Below are positions 18,014 through 25,766 of a stretch of DNA of 64,000 nt, piece by piece. The first letter of the stretch is position 1; the number at the start of each line of letters is the position of its first letter. The notes beneath the pieces are model-generated. The model made no database searches. It was not told the origin of the DNA and saw only the letters and a program-made list of their open reading frames with translations. The DNA is from Kribbella antiqua (GTDB lineage Bacteria; Actinomycetota; Actinomycetes; Propionibacteriales; Kribbellaceae), in assembly GCF_004345665.1 (NCBI RefSeq), contig NZ_SLWR01000001.1, positions 1 through 64,000 of the forward strand, given 5' to 3'. The position numbers were made by a program, and so were the translations under genes.

Positions 18014-19519
18014 CTAACCGCAGAACCCGGCCGGCAGATCGCCACACGGCACCAGTCCACCACGCGAGAGCACCGGCCTTGCCTGGGTCGAGCGGAGGTA
18101 GTCGAGGAAGGCCGCGGTGAGCGAGTCGGGCTCGGGCGTCTTGTAGGTGTACGCGTGCTCGACCTCCCAGAACTTGTACGACCCGTCCGACACCTTCGCC
18201 GCATCCGGTACGACGCCGTCGACCGAAGCGATCGCGATCTCGGGGAACTTTCGGGCGCTGCCGAGTTCGGCATACCCGATCGCGCCCTCGATCTCGTTGA
18301 CCCGAGTGAGCAGCTCCTCCGTCGTACCGACTTCGCAGCGGTGGTACTTCGCGGCCGGGTCGTCGTCGCGGCGGCAGTCGTCGGACGAAATGCCCAGCTC
18401 CTGATCGCCGCCGAGCACTTTCTCGCGGAACACCCGCCGTGAACCGGAGTCCGGCCCGACCCGGCTCACCATCCGGATCGGCAGGTCCCGGCCGCCGAGC
18501 TGCTTCCAGTTGGTCGTCTTCCCGCTGTAGATGTCGCGCAGTTGCTTGGTGGTCAACCCAGCCACGTCCGACGAACGGTTCGCGACCACCGCGAAGACCA
18601 CGACCGCGACCGCTTCGCCGCGCAGCTCCGGCGAGTCCTCGGCTGGACCATCCGACATGGCGATGAGCTTGCCCGCCGCGCCCACGTCCTGCGCTCCCGT
18701 CTCGTTCAGGGTGCGCACGCCGCTACGGCTGCCGTTCGCCGCGATGGTGATGTCGGCATCGGTGCACTCGGCCGCGTAAGCGGTCCGCACCTCGCGCATG
18801 GTCTGCTCGACCGCGGTTGACCCGATGACCCGCACCTGCCCGGAAGCACAGTTGTCCGGCGGCTGCAGTACGTCGGCCACGAACAACGCGACCAGTGCGC
18901 CGACCAGCAGCAGCGACAGCGCACCGAACATCAGCGAACGACGACCAGGCCCGCGCGGCCGCGGCTCGTGGTAGACCCCACCACCGGTGGATCCACCGGC
19001 CAGGTAGCCGGCATGCGTCACGCCCTTGCCCGTCCCTGACAGCACGAGCAGGAACTTGAAATGATCGCCGCGGTTGATCGCGATCCGGGGCACCACCAGC
19101 TTGCTGGTGTCGACATAGTTCGCCGGGACCAGCCGGCGCTGCAACATCTCGCCGAGTGAGCTCGGGTGGGCCTCAGTGACCTTCAGCCCGACGATCTTGC
19201 GATCCGGGAACGCGAACGACACCTTCTCGTGCATGTCCTGGGGATCGATGTCCATCCCGCCGGCATTGTCCAGCCGGAGCAGCACAATGCTCGGATTGTC
19301 CACCACCGCGTTCTGGTGTCGTACTTCGACATCGACCATCTGCTGTGTCTTGTCAGCGCTGGGATAGACCCCGATCGGGGCATCCACCTGGACCCGGTAG
19401 ACGAGTCGCTTGCGCCGTAGGACGTACCGGTCGATCAGCCAGGCGACCACCGAAGCGATCAGAGCGACACCGGCGATGATCGTTCCGAGGTCGATATCGC
19501 CGAAAACCGAGAAATCCAA
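18014..19519 (-). CDS. Membrane-anchored PstS-like phosphate-binding protein
   Basis: 501 residues. A membrane helix at about 13-31 is followed by DRYVLRRKRL (positive, so inside). A soluble domain of about 160 residues follows. A second helix at about 196-218 is preceded by PRGPGRRS (inside). The remaining 280 residues resemble the PstS/PBP-like fold: VIGSTAVEQTMREV, NGSRSGVRTL, LTTKQLRDIYSGKTTNWKQLGG and SGSRRVF are the phosphate-pocket phrases. By the positive-inside rule the binding domain faces outside and the middle domain faces the cytoplasm, unlike free PstS lipoproteins. It lies 9 nt upstream of the phosphoesterase gene. A receptor or sensor role is possible; transport would need a Pst permease that is not here. 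Confidence 0.75.
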   Translation of the reverse strand: MDFSVFGDIDLGTIIAGVALIASVVAWLIDRYVLRRKRLVYRVQVDAPIGVYPSADKTQQMVDVEVRHQNAVVDNPSIVLLRLDNAGGMDIDPQDMHEKVSFAFPDRKIVGLKVTEAHPSSLGEMLQRRLVPANYVDTSKLVVPRIAINRGDHFKFLLVLSGTGKGVTHAGYLAGGSTGGGVYHEPRPRGPGRRSLMFGALSLLLVGALVALFVADVLQPPDNCASGQVRVIGSTAVEQTMREVRTAYAAECTDADITIAANGSRSGVRTLNETGAQDVGAAGKLIAMSDGPAEDSPELRGEAVAVVVFAVVANRSSDVAGLTTKQLRDIYSGKTTNWKQLGGRDLPIRMVSRVGPDSGSRRVFREKVLGGDQELGISSDDCRRDDDPAAKYHRCEVGTTEELLTRVNEIEGAIGYAELGSARKFPEIAIASVDGVVPDAAKVSDGSYKFWEVEHAYTYKTPEPDSLTAAFLDYLRSTQARPVLSRGGLVPCGDLPAGFCG

Positions 19520-19630
19520 TGTCCCCTCCTGCGAAAACGCTATCCCGGCGCGGTGAACGGGTGCTTACCGCGCGATGACGTGCGGGGTGTGGGCTTGGCC
19601 GAGTCCGGCCGGTCTGCGAGATTGGTCGGC

Positions 19631-20989
19631 ATGGCTGAACAGGTTGACGTGGTCGTGATCGGACTCGGTGTGGGTGGAGAGGAGACGGCGGGCCGGCTGG
19701 CGGAAGCGGGGCTGAACGTGGTCGGCCTCGACCCGCGGCTGGTCGGCGGTGAATGCCCCTACTGGGGATGCATTCCGAGCAAGATGATGATCCGCGCCGC
19801 CAACCTGATCGCCGAGACCCGCCGCGTCGACGGCATGGCCGGTACGGCGACCGTCCAGCCGGACTGGGCGCCGGTCGCCAAGCGCATCCGCGAGGAGGCG
19901 ACCGACAGCTGGAACGACCAGGTCGCGGTAGACCGGCTGGTGAAGAAGGGCGTCACCTTCCTCCGCGAGCGCGGCACGATCACCGGGCCGCGGACAGTCC
20001 AGGCCGGCGACCGGGAGTTCGAAGCGTCCCGCGGCATCGTGATCGCCACCGGCACCGTGCCGGTGGTTCCGCCGATCGACGGTCTGGCCGGTACGCCGTA
20101 CTGGACGAACCATGAGGCGATCGAAGCCGACACGCTGCCGGCCTCGATCGTGGTGCTCGGCGGTGGCGCGATCGGGCTCGAGCTGACCCAGGTGTTCGCC
20201 CGCTTCGGCGTCGACGTGACCCTGGTCGAGGGCGCCGGCCAGGTGCTGTCGATGGAGGAGCCCGAGTCCGGCCAGCTGGCCCGCGAGGCACTCGAGCGCG
20301 ACGGCGTCACCTTCCACACCGGCGTCCACGCCAAGCAGGTCAGTCACCGTGGCGGCACCTTCACCATCACGCTCGACGACGGCGAGACGGTGACCGGCGA
20401 GAAGTTGCTGGTGGCAACAGGTCGCCGGGTCGACGTGGCGGCGCTCGGGCTCGACCAGGTCGGTATCGATCCCGGCGTACGGCGGATCGAGGTCGACGAA
20501 CACGTCCGCGCGGCCGACGGGGTGTGGGCGCTCGGTGATGTCACCGGCGTCGGCAATTTCACCCACAACGCGATGTACCAGGCGAACGTGGCGGTGTTCG
20601 ACATCCTCGGCAGCGAGGGCGCGCCGGAGGCGAGCTACCACGCGATGCCGCGAGTGACCTTCACCGATCCCGAGATCGGCGCGGTCGGGATGACCGAGAA
20701 GCAGGCCCGCGAGGCCGGGCTGGACGTGAAGATCGGTTCGGCCCAGATCCCGGTGTCGTCCCGCGGCTGGATCCACAAGGCGGGCAACGAGGGGTTCATC
20801 AAGCTGGTCGTCGACAATGAGCGCGGAGTGCTGGTCGGTGCGACGAGCGCCGGGCCGACCGGTGGCGAGGTGCTGGGTGCTCTCGCGGTCGCCGTCCACG
20901 CCGCCGTACCCGTTTACTCTCTGCAGCAGATGATCTACGCATACCCGACCTTCCACCGTGCGATCGGGGACGCCCTGAAGCAGTTGTGA
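19631..20989 (+). CDS. FAD/NAD(P) disulfide oxidoreductase (mercuric reductase-like)
   Basis: 452 residues with the disulfide-reductase layout: GLGVGGEETAG near residue 10, redox pair in GGECPYWGCIPSKMM (C-x4-C near 40), second nucleotide motif GGGAIGLELTQ near 175 and VWALGDVTGVG near 300. At the C-terminus the His-Glu dyad of lipoamide dehydrogenase is replaced by AYPTFHRAI: Tyr stands in the His position and the Glu is lost. So it is not a normal E3; substrates may be small thiols, quinones or metals. The start ATG at 19631 gives the family length; upstream frame adds an unconserved 26 residues. It ends just before the nickel/cobalt transporter operon and its Nur-type box. Confidence 0.85.
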   Translation: MAEQVDVVVIGLGVGGEETAGRLAEAGLNVVGLDPRLVGGECPYWGCIPSKMMIRAANLIAETRRVDGMAGTATVQPDWAPVAKRIREEATDSWNDQVAVDRLVKKGVTFLRERGTITGPRTVQAGDREFEASRGIVIATGTVPVVPPIDGLAGTPYWTNHEAIEADTLPASIVVLGGGAIGLELTQVFARFGVDVTLVEGAGQVLSMEEPESGQLAREALERDGVTFHTGVHAKQVSHRGGTFTITLDDGETVTGEKLLVATGRRVDVAALGLDQVGIDPGVRRIEVDEHVRAADGVWALGDVTGVGNFTHNAMYQANVAVFDILGSEGAPEASYHAMPRVTFTDPEIGAVGMTEKQAREAGLDVKIGSAQIPVSSRGWIHKAGNEGFIKLVVDNERGVLVGATSAGPTGGEVLGALAVAVHAAVPVYSLQQMIYAYPTFHRAIGDALKQL

Positions 20990-20994
20990 GATCG

Positions 20995-21019
20995 CTTGTT
21001 GCGATCCGGTCGCAACAAG
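20995..21019. promoter_or_regulatory. Nur-type nickel operator
   Basis: Perfect 10-bp arms CTTGTTGCGA and TCGCAACAAG separated by five bases. The inner part TTGCGA-N5-TCGCAA fits the Streptomyces Nur box as I recall it (tTGCaa-N5-ttGCAA). It ends 15 nt before the predicted GTG of the transporter, where a Ni-bound repressor would block transcription. Confidence 0.7.
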
Positions 21020-21034
21020 ATCAAGAATGTGCGG

Positions 21035-22054
21035 GTGCATGTTCCTGACGGTTTCTTCGACGCGCCCACTTCGATCGCGACCGGCCTGATCGCCGCCGGC
21101 GCGGTCGGCTTCAGCCTGCAGCGGGCCAACCGCGAGATCCGGGAGACCGGGCCGGCGCTGGCCGGGCTGACCGCGGCGTTCGTCTTCGCGGTGCAGATGG
21201 TGAACTTCCCGGTCGGCGCGGGGACCAGCGGTCATCTGCTCGGTGGCGCGCTGGCCGCGGCGCTGGTCGGGCCGTGGACCGCCGTACTGGTGATGTCGAC
21301 CGTGCTGCTGGTTCAAGGGCTGCTGTTCGCCGATGGTGGCCTGACGGCTCTCGGCACGAACATCACTCTGATGGGGCTGATCACGGTTCTCGTCGGGTAC
21401 TTCCTGACCCGCGCAATCTTGCAGGTGCTGCCTCGGCGGGTCGGGAGCGTCGTGCCTGCTGCGACGGTTGGTGCGCTGGTGTCCGTCCCGGTGGCGGCGC
21501 TCGCGTTCACGGGGTTGTACGCGGTCGGTGGCGCGGTCGACATCCCGCTCGGCAAGCTCGCGACCGCGATGGTCGGGTGGCACATCCTGGTCGGCATCGG
21601 CGAGGCGGTCATCACAGCCGCCGTACTGAGCGCGGTCGTCGCGACCCGCCCCGATCTCGTGTACGCCGCTCGGCACCTGCAGCAGGAGCTGGTCCTGATC
21701 GATGCCGACGGCAACACATCGTCGGTGTCACCGGACAAGCCGATCGCGGCCAAGCCGGCCCGGCGAGCGCTGGGCGTCGGGGTAGCGGTGACCTTCATTG
21801 TGGCCGGCGTGGTCAGCCTCTTCGCGAGTGCACATCCGGACGGGCTGGAGTTCGTTGGCGCGAAGCTCGGGTTCGAGAGCGCGGCCAAGCACTCCGCGGT
21901 CGCCGGCAGCCCATTGGCCGAGTACGGCGTGAGTGGCATCGGCAACACCGAAGTCTCCGGCGCGCTGGCCGGCATTATCGGCGTACTTGTCACGATCGTC
22001 GTCGGCCTGGCGCTCGCCAAACTCGCTTCCCTCAAAGCTGACCGGGCATCGTGA
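21035..22054 (+). CDS. cbiM: ECF nickel/cobalt transporter CbiM, fused to PDGLE domain
   Basis: 339 residues. The start is set at GTG 21035 because the mature CbiM/NikM fold needs the N-terminus Met-His-x-Pro-Asp-Gly, whose amine and His2 bind the metal; here it reads M-HVPDGFF. A TTG at 20996 in the same frame would add 13 residues, destroy this site and place the operator inside the gene. Six or more membrane helices follow, with FPVGAGTSGHLLGGALAAALVG as the substrate-loop signature. The C-terminal part (ASAHPDGLEFVGAKLGF, then a final helix) is the PDGLE/CbiN-like domain, so the small subunit is fused. First gene of cbiM-Q-O; a GTGA overlap couples it to cbiQ. Nickel is favoured over cobalt only because of the Nur-type box. 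Confidence 0.93.
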   Translation: MHVPDGFFDAPTSIATGLIAAGAVGFSLQRANREIRETGPALAGLTAAFVFAVQMVNFPVGAGTSGHLLGGALAAALVGPWTAVLVMSTVLLVQGLLFADGGLTALGTNITLMGLITVLVGYFLTRAILQVLPRRVGSVVPAATVGALVSVPVAALAFTGLYAVGGAVDIPLGKLATAMVGWHILVGIGEAVITAAVLSAVVATRPDLVYAARHLQQELVLIDADGNTSSVSPDKPIAAKPARRALGVGVAVTFIVAGVVSLFASAHPDGLEFVGAKLGFESAAKHSAVAGSPLAEYGVSGIGNTEVSGALAGIIGVLVTIVVGLALAKLASLKADRAS

Positions 22055-22809
22055 GCGGTGACGGACTTCTCGTAGCGGTGGACAGCCGGGTCCATCGCAT
22101 CCCGGCGCAGGTGAAGATCGTCGCCCTCTTCGTCTTCGTCCTCGCGGTCGTCTCCACCCCTGCGTTGGTCTTCTGGGCCTTCGGTCTGTACGCCGTGATG
22201 CTCGTGGCCGCGGTGGTCGTCGCCAGACTCCCAGCGCCGGTCGTGTCGCGGCGGCTCGCGGTGGAGACGCCGTTCATCGTGTTCGCCTTGCTGCTGCCAT
22301 TCGTGGCGACCGGTCCGCGGATCGACGTACTCGGCCTTGAACTGTCGGAGTCCGGCGTACTCGGGGCTTGGAATGTGCTGGCGAAGGGGACGCTCGGGGT
22401 GGTTGCGGCGATTCTGCTGTCGGCGACGACCGGGCCGCGAGACCTGCTCGCCGGGCTCGAGCGGCTGCGGTTGCCGTCGACGCTCGTGGCCATCCTGTCG
22501 TTCATGGTCCGGTACCTGAGTGTGGTGTCGGACGATCTGCACCGGATGCGGATCGCGCGCGAGTCGCGTGGGTACGTCGGGGGACGCGCAGGGCACCTGA
22601 AGGCAGTGGCCGGGGGAGTCGGGGCGTTGTTCGTACGCAGCTTCGAGCGTGGCGAACGAGTGCATCTAGCGATGCGATCCCGCGGCTACACCGGCCGGAT
22701 GCCGCTGCTCAGCGCCCAAGGCGCGTCGTCTACGCAGTGGCTCGAAGGCCTTGCCATCTCCCTGACCGCAGTACTCATCGCGGTCGCGTCCAGGGTGGTG
22801 GGCTTGTGA
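22051..22809 (+). CDS. cbiQ: ECF transporter transmembrane component CbiQ
   Basis: 252-residue T-component with about five membrane helices that links the substrate protein to the ATPase. The two coupling helices end in the family signatures IARESRGY (about 168) and LAMRSRGY (about 210). The start GTG shares four bases with the upstream stop (GTGA), and its own stop overlaps the ATPase start in the same way, so the three proteins are translationally coupled. Confidence 0.93.
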   Translation: MSGDGLLVAVDSRVHRIPAQVKIVALFVFVLAVVSTPALVFWAFGLYAVMLVAAVVVARLPAPVVSRRLAVETPFIVFALLLPFVATGPRIDVLGLELSESGVLGAWNVLAKGTLGVVAAILLSATTGPRDLLAGLERLRLPSTLVAILSFMVRYLSVVSDDLHRMRIARESRGYVGGRAGHLKAVAGGVGALFVRSFERGERVHLAMRSRGYTGRMPLLSAQGASSTQWLEGLAISLTAVLIAVASRVVGL

Positions 22810-23570
22810 ACGCGATCCATGTCGAGCGGCTGGTTTTCGCCTATCCAGATGGCCGGCAGGCGCTGTTCGGGGTCGACTTCACCGTCGAGCGGGGTGAGCG
22901 GGTCGCGCTGCTCGGCCCGAACGGTGCCGGGAAGACCACGCTGGTGCTGCACCTGAACGGGATCCTCGGGTCGGTCGCGGGCGGGACCGGGAGCGGCCGG
23001 ATCCAGATCGGCGGCACGGACCTGCATCGCGAGCATCTGCCCGAGGTACGGCGGAAGGTCGGGCTGGTGTTCCAGGACCCGGACGATCAGCTCTTCATGC
23101 CGACGGTGCGGGACGACGTCGCCTTCGGGCCGGCCAACCTCGGGCTGCGTGGATCCGAGCTCGACGACCGGGTGCACGAGGCGCTGGTGCAGGTCGGCAT
23201 GCAGGACCATGCTGACTTGGCGCCGCATCACCTGTCCTTCGGCCAGCGTCGCCGGGTGGCGGTGGCGACCGTACTCGCGATGCGCCCCGAAGTACTGGTG
23301 TTCGACGAACCGTCCAGCAACCTGGACCCGGCCAGCCGCCGGGAACTGGCCGACATCCTCGCCGGGCTCGACGTGACGCTGCTGATGATCACCCACGACC
23401 TCCCTTATGCATTGCAGCTCTGCGGGCGGAGCTTGCTGATGGACGGCGGGCGGATCGTTGCGGACGGCAAGACCCGTGACCTGCTCGGCGACGCCGACCT
23501 GATGTCGGCCCACCGCCTGGAACTCCCGTACGGCTTCAACCCGATGTCGGTCCCCGGCCCGGAAAAGTAA
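22806..23570 (+). CDS. cbiO: ECF transporter ATPase CbiO
   Basis: 254-residue ABC ATPase energising the nickel/cobalt importer. Motifs: Walker A GPNGAGKTT near residue 38, Q-loop VFQDPDDQ near 84, signature LSFGQ (Phe replaces the usual Gly) near 141, Walker B VLVFDEPSSNLD near 160 and switch His in MITHDL near 195. The GTG start at 22806 is chosen for the four-base overlap with the cbiQ stop; longer in-frame starts lie inside cbiQ. Only one ATPase gene is present, so it should act as a homodimer. Confidence 0.94.
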   Translation: MNAIHVERLVFAYPDGRQALFGVDFTVERGERVALLGPNGAGKTTLVLHLNGILGSVAGGTGSGRIQIGGTDLHREHLPEVRRKVGLVFQDPDDQLFMPTVRDDVAFGPANLGLRGSELDDRVHEALVQVGMQDHADLAPHHLSFGQRRRVAVATVLAMRPEVLVFDEPSSNLDPASRRELADILAGLDVTLLMITHDLPYALQLCGRSLLMDGGRIVADGKTRDLLGDADLMSAHRLELPYGFNPMSVPGPEK

Positions 23571-23590
23571 GCGGTCAGCCCCCGAGGTTG

Positions 23591-23637
23591 TGGGTTGCGG
23601 ACGCAGATTCTGGGTCCGCAACCCATCAGCTGATGGG
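23591..23637. terminator. Hairpin and palindrome after cbiO
   Basis: A perfect 12-bp stem TGGGTTGCGGAC/GTCCGCAACCCA (23591-23602, 23614-23625) is followed by the 16-bp perfect palindrome CCCATCAGCTGATGGG (23622-23637), sharing four bases. There is no T run, so it may be a non-canonical terminator or a repeat. The rest of 23638-23821 shows nothing recognisable. Confidence 0.5.
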
Positions 23638-23821
23638 CTGGCCCCCGAGTTGTCGGGTGAGCTGTTGGGGGTTTGCCGGCGGGCCGGGTGGGGAACTTCG
23701 GCAACCGATTTCGGCAATCCGTGGTGAATTTCTCACCGAAGGCTTGTGTGTTACCGGCGAGTCGGGTCATCGTGACTTTGAGTGCATCTGTCGCCACCCC
23801 TCGCACAAAGGCGGTCCGCCC

Positions 23822-24610
23822 ATGAAGTCCATCGCCGTCCTCGTCTCGACCGCGGCCCTCGGCGCCGCGATGCTCGTCAGCCCCGGTGTCGTGTACGCCG
23901 CGGCGCCCGACTACGTAGCCCTGGGGGACTCCTACGCCTCCGGCGTCGGTACCCGCACCTACACCTCGGAGAGCGGCTCGTGCCAGCGCTCCACCAAGGC
24001 CTATGCGTATATCGACGCGGCCAGGCTCGGCGCGAACCTCTCGTTCGTCGCCTGCTCCGGAGCCAAGGTCGCCGACGTCAGCAGCAAGCAACTCGGCCCG
24101 CTGACCAGTGCCATCGAGCTCGTCACCGTCCAGGTCGGCGGCAACGACGCCGGCTTCTCGTCCGTCATCACCACCTGCGCGCAGCCGGCCTGGCTCAGCG
24201 ACTGCGACAGCGCGATCAACAACGCCCAGTCCATCATCAACAACACGCTCCCGGGCCGGCTGAACGGCCTGTACGGGACGATCAGGTCCAAGGCGCCGAA
24301 CGCTCACGTCGTCGTGGTCGGCTACCCGCGGCTGTTCAACGGCACCGACTGCAACGCCGGCACCTTCTTCAGCTCCGCCGAGATGACCCGTCTGAACCAG
24401 ACCGCCGACCTGCTCAACTCCAAGATCTCCGCCGCTGCCAGTGCGGCCGGCTTCTCCTTCGTCAACCCGACCTCGGCGTTCATCGGCCACGCCGTCTGCG
24501 GCAGTCCCGAGTGGATCAACGGCCTGTCCAACCCGGTCTCCGAGTCGTACCACCCGAACGTCACCGGCCAGGCCTCGTACGCCAACCTCGTCCAGCCCGC
24601 GCTGAGCTGA
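23822..24610 (+). CDS. Secreted SGNH/GDSL hydrolase
   Basis: 262-residue esterase/lipase with a clear Sec signal peptide (MKSIAVLVSTAALGAAMLV..., cleavage near VYAAA). SGNH blocks are in order: GDSYASG with the nucleophilic Ser near residue 38, the oxyanion Gly near 83, GGND near 105, and SYHPN with the catalytic His near 240. Conserved Cys residues suggest disulfides, as in the Streptomyces SGNH lipases (for example the S. rimosus and S. coelicolor enzymes). Probably releases fatty acids or acyl groups outside the cell. Monocistronic: a hairpin ends it. Confidence 0.92.
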   Translation: MKSIAVLVSTAALGAAMLVSPGVVYAAAPDYVALGDSYASGVGTRTYTSESGSCQRSTKAYAYIDAARLGANLSFVACSGAKVADVSSKQLGPLTSAIELVTVQVGGNDAGFSSVITTCAQPAWLSDCDSAINNAQSIINNTLPGRLNGLYGTIRSKAPNAHVVVVGYPRLFNGTDCNAGTFFSSAEMTRLNQTADLLNSKISAAASAAGFSFVNPTSAFIGHAVCGSPEWINGLSNPVSESYHPNVTGQASYANLVQPALS

Positions 24611-24627
24611 ATAATTGATCCAGCTTT

Positions 24628-24664
24628 GAACCGGTCTGCCGAAGAATTTTCGGCAGACCGGTTC
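24628..24664. terminator. Strong symmetric hairpin after SGNH gene
   Basis: 16-bp perfect stem, left arm starting GAACCGGTCTGCCGAA, loop GAATT, right arm ending CAGACCGGTTC. It lies 17 nt after the SGNH stop. No long T run; probably terminates transcription despite that. Confidence 0.75.
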
Positions 24665-24702
24665 ATGCTGCGCAAACTGTCGGTTCGTGATGTCATGCTG
24701 GG

Positions 24703-25734
24703 GTGGTGCGGAGGTCTGTGGACTGGTTGCTTGCAGCCCGGTTCCAGGCCAACTGCATGGCGCGTCCGGTGGACGAGGCCGGCCCCGGAGGGGTGGCCGA
24801 CGTCGTGCGCCGGACGGGGGGACTCCAGGCCCAGAGCTGGCGCGGCGCCGCGTACGCCGTCAGAGCCCGCTCCACCGCGACAACCTTCGCCGACGTATCC
24901 CACGCGCAAGAGACCGACAGATCAGTCATCCGCGGCTGGTTCATGCGCGGAACCCTGCAGCTCGTCGCCACCGAGGACGCCGGCCCGCTGCTCGGCCTCC
25001 TCGGCCCGAAACTCATCAAAGACACCGAACGCCGGTACGGCGAACTCGGCCTGACCGAGGCGATCCGGGCCAAGGCAGCCGACGTACTCGAGTCCTACCT
25101 GCTCGACAACGGCCCGTCGAGCCGGGCCCGACTGGCCGACGTACTGGTGACGGCTGGGCTGATCGCCGAACCCAAGGGGCAGGCGGTCTACGCGCTCATC
25201 CGGCACACCGGGCTACTCGGGCGACTGTGCTACGGGCCAGGGCACGACAAGAGCGAGACCTGGGTGGCCGTGCGTGAGTGGCTCGGGAAGCCGCTGGAGT
25301 TGGAAGGCGACGTCGACGACCTGGCGCGGCGGTATCTGACGGCGTACGGGCCGGCGTCGGCGCGCGACTTCGCGACCTGGTCAGGGCTTCCGGTGCCGAC
25401 CGCGCGGAACGGGTTGCGGGCTGCGGCAACCACCTCCTTCGAGGTCGACGGAGAGGAGCTCGCAGCCGTCGACGATCTGCCTGGTTGCCGGGATGTGCGG
25501 TTGCTGGGGGAGTTCGACCCCTATCTGCTCGGGTATCTCGACCGGCGGCACGCGCTGGCCGAGGAGCATCGCAAGCACATCTATCCCGGCGGCGGCATGC
25601 TGCGGCCGGCGGTCGTCGAGGGCGGTCGGGTGATCGGATCGTGGAATCACAAAGGTTCGTATGAATTGTTCGTTCCTCAGGAGCCAGCTGGGCTGGCTGA
25701 GGAGTTGGACGACCTGCGCCGGTTCGCCGGTTGA
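24703..25734 (+). CDS. AlkZ-like winged-helix DNA glycosylase family protein
   Basis: 343 residues of the HTH_42 family (YcaQ/AlkZ), repeated winged-helix folds around a basic groove. Family blocks visible: GGLQAQSWRGA near 40, RGWFMRGTLQLVA near 77, ARRYLTAYGPASARDFATWSGLP near 207, and RDVRLLGEFDPYLLGYLDR near 263. The QAQ at residues 42-44 matches the Q-phi-Q catalytic motif of AlkZ, which removes bulky or cross-linking alkyl adducts; the YcaQ/AlkX branch has Q-phi-D. So an interstrand-crosslink or alkyl-purine glycosylase is likely by family knowledge, but substrates in this subgroup are mostly untested. Start GTG 24703; GTG 24706 is equally possible. Confidence 0.82.
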   Translation: MVRRSVDWLLAARFQANCMARPVDEAGPGGVADVVRRTGGLQAQSWRGAAYAVRARSTATTFADVSHAQETDRSVIRGWFMRGTLQLVATEDAGPLLGLLGPKLIKDTERRYGELGLTEAIRAKAADVLESYLLDNGPSSRARLADVLVTAGLIAEPKGQAVYALIRHTGLLGRLCYGPGHDKSETWVAVREWLGKPLELEGDVDDLARRYLTAYGPASARDFATWSGLPVPTARNGLRAAATTSFEVDGEELAAVDDLPGCRDVRLLGEFDPYLLGYLDRRHALAEEHRKHIYPGGGMLRPAVVEGGRVIGSWNHKGSYELFVPQEPAGLAEELDDLRRFAG

Positions 25735-25737
25735 TCG

Positions 25738-25759
25738 TATATTCCTGATCAGGTATATA
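25738..25759. promoter_or_regulatory. 22-bp near-perfect operator upstream of AHSA1 gene
   Basis: Core palindrome CCTGATCAGG flanked by TATATT and TATATA; only one base pair breaks the 22-bp dyad. It ends 7 nt before the ATG at 25767 and overlaps the only AT-rich promoter-like stretch, so a dimeric repressor bound here would block the gene. No ArsR or TetR gene is adjacent. Confidence 0.6.
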
Positions 25760-25766
25760 TGGATCC

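Noticed and set aside
20990..21034. Cobalamin or nickel/cobalt riboswitch before cbiM
   Set aside because: Only 45 nt lie between genes, too short for either; the inverted repeat fits a protein operator.
19565..21676. Very long open frame on the minus strand opposite the disulfide reductase and cbiM (703 codons)
   Set aside because: Low-complexity Arg/Gln/Asp/His-rich product with no family features; the plus strand encodes two clear enzymes. GC-rich DNA gives such antisense frames throughout the window.
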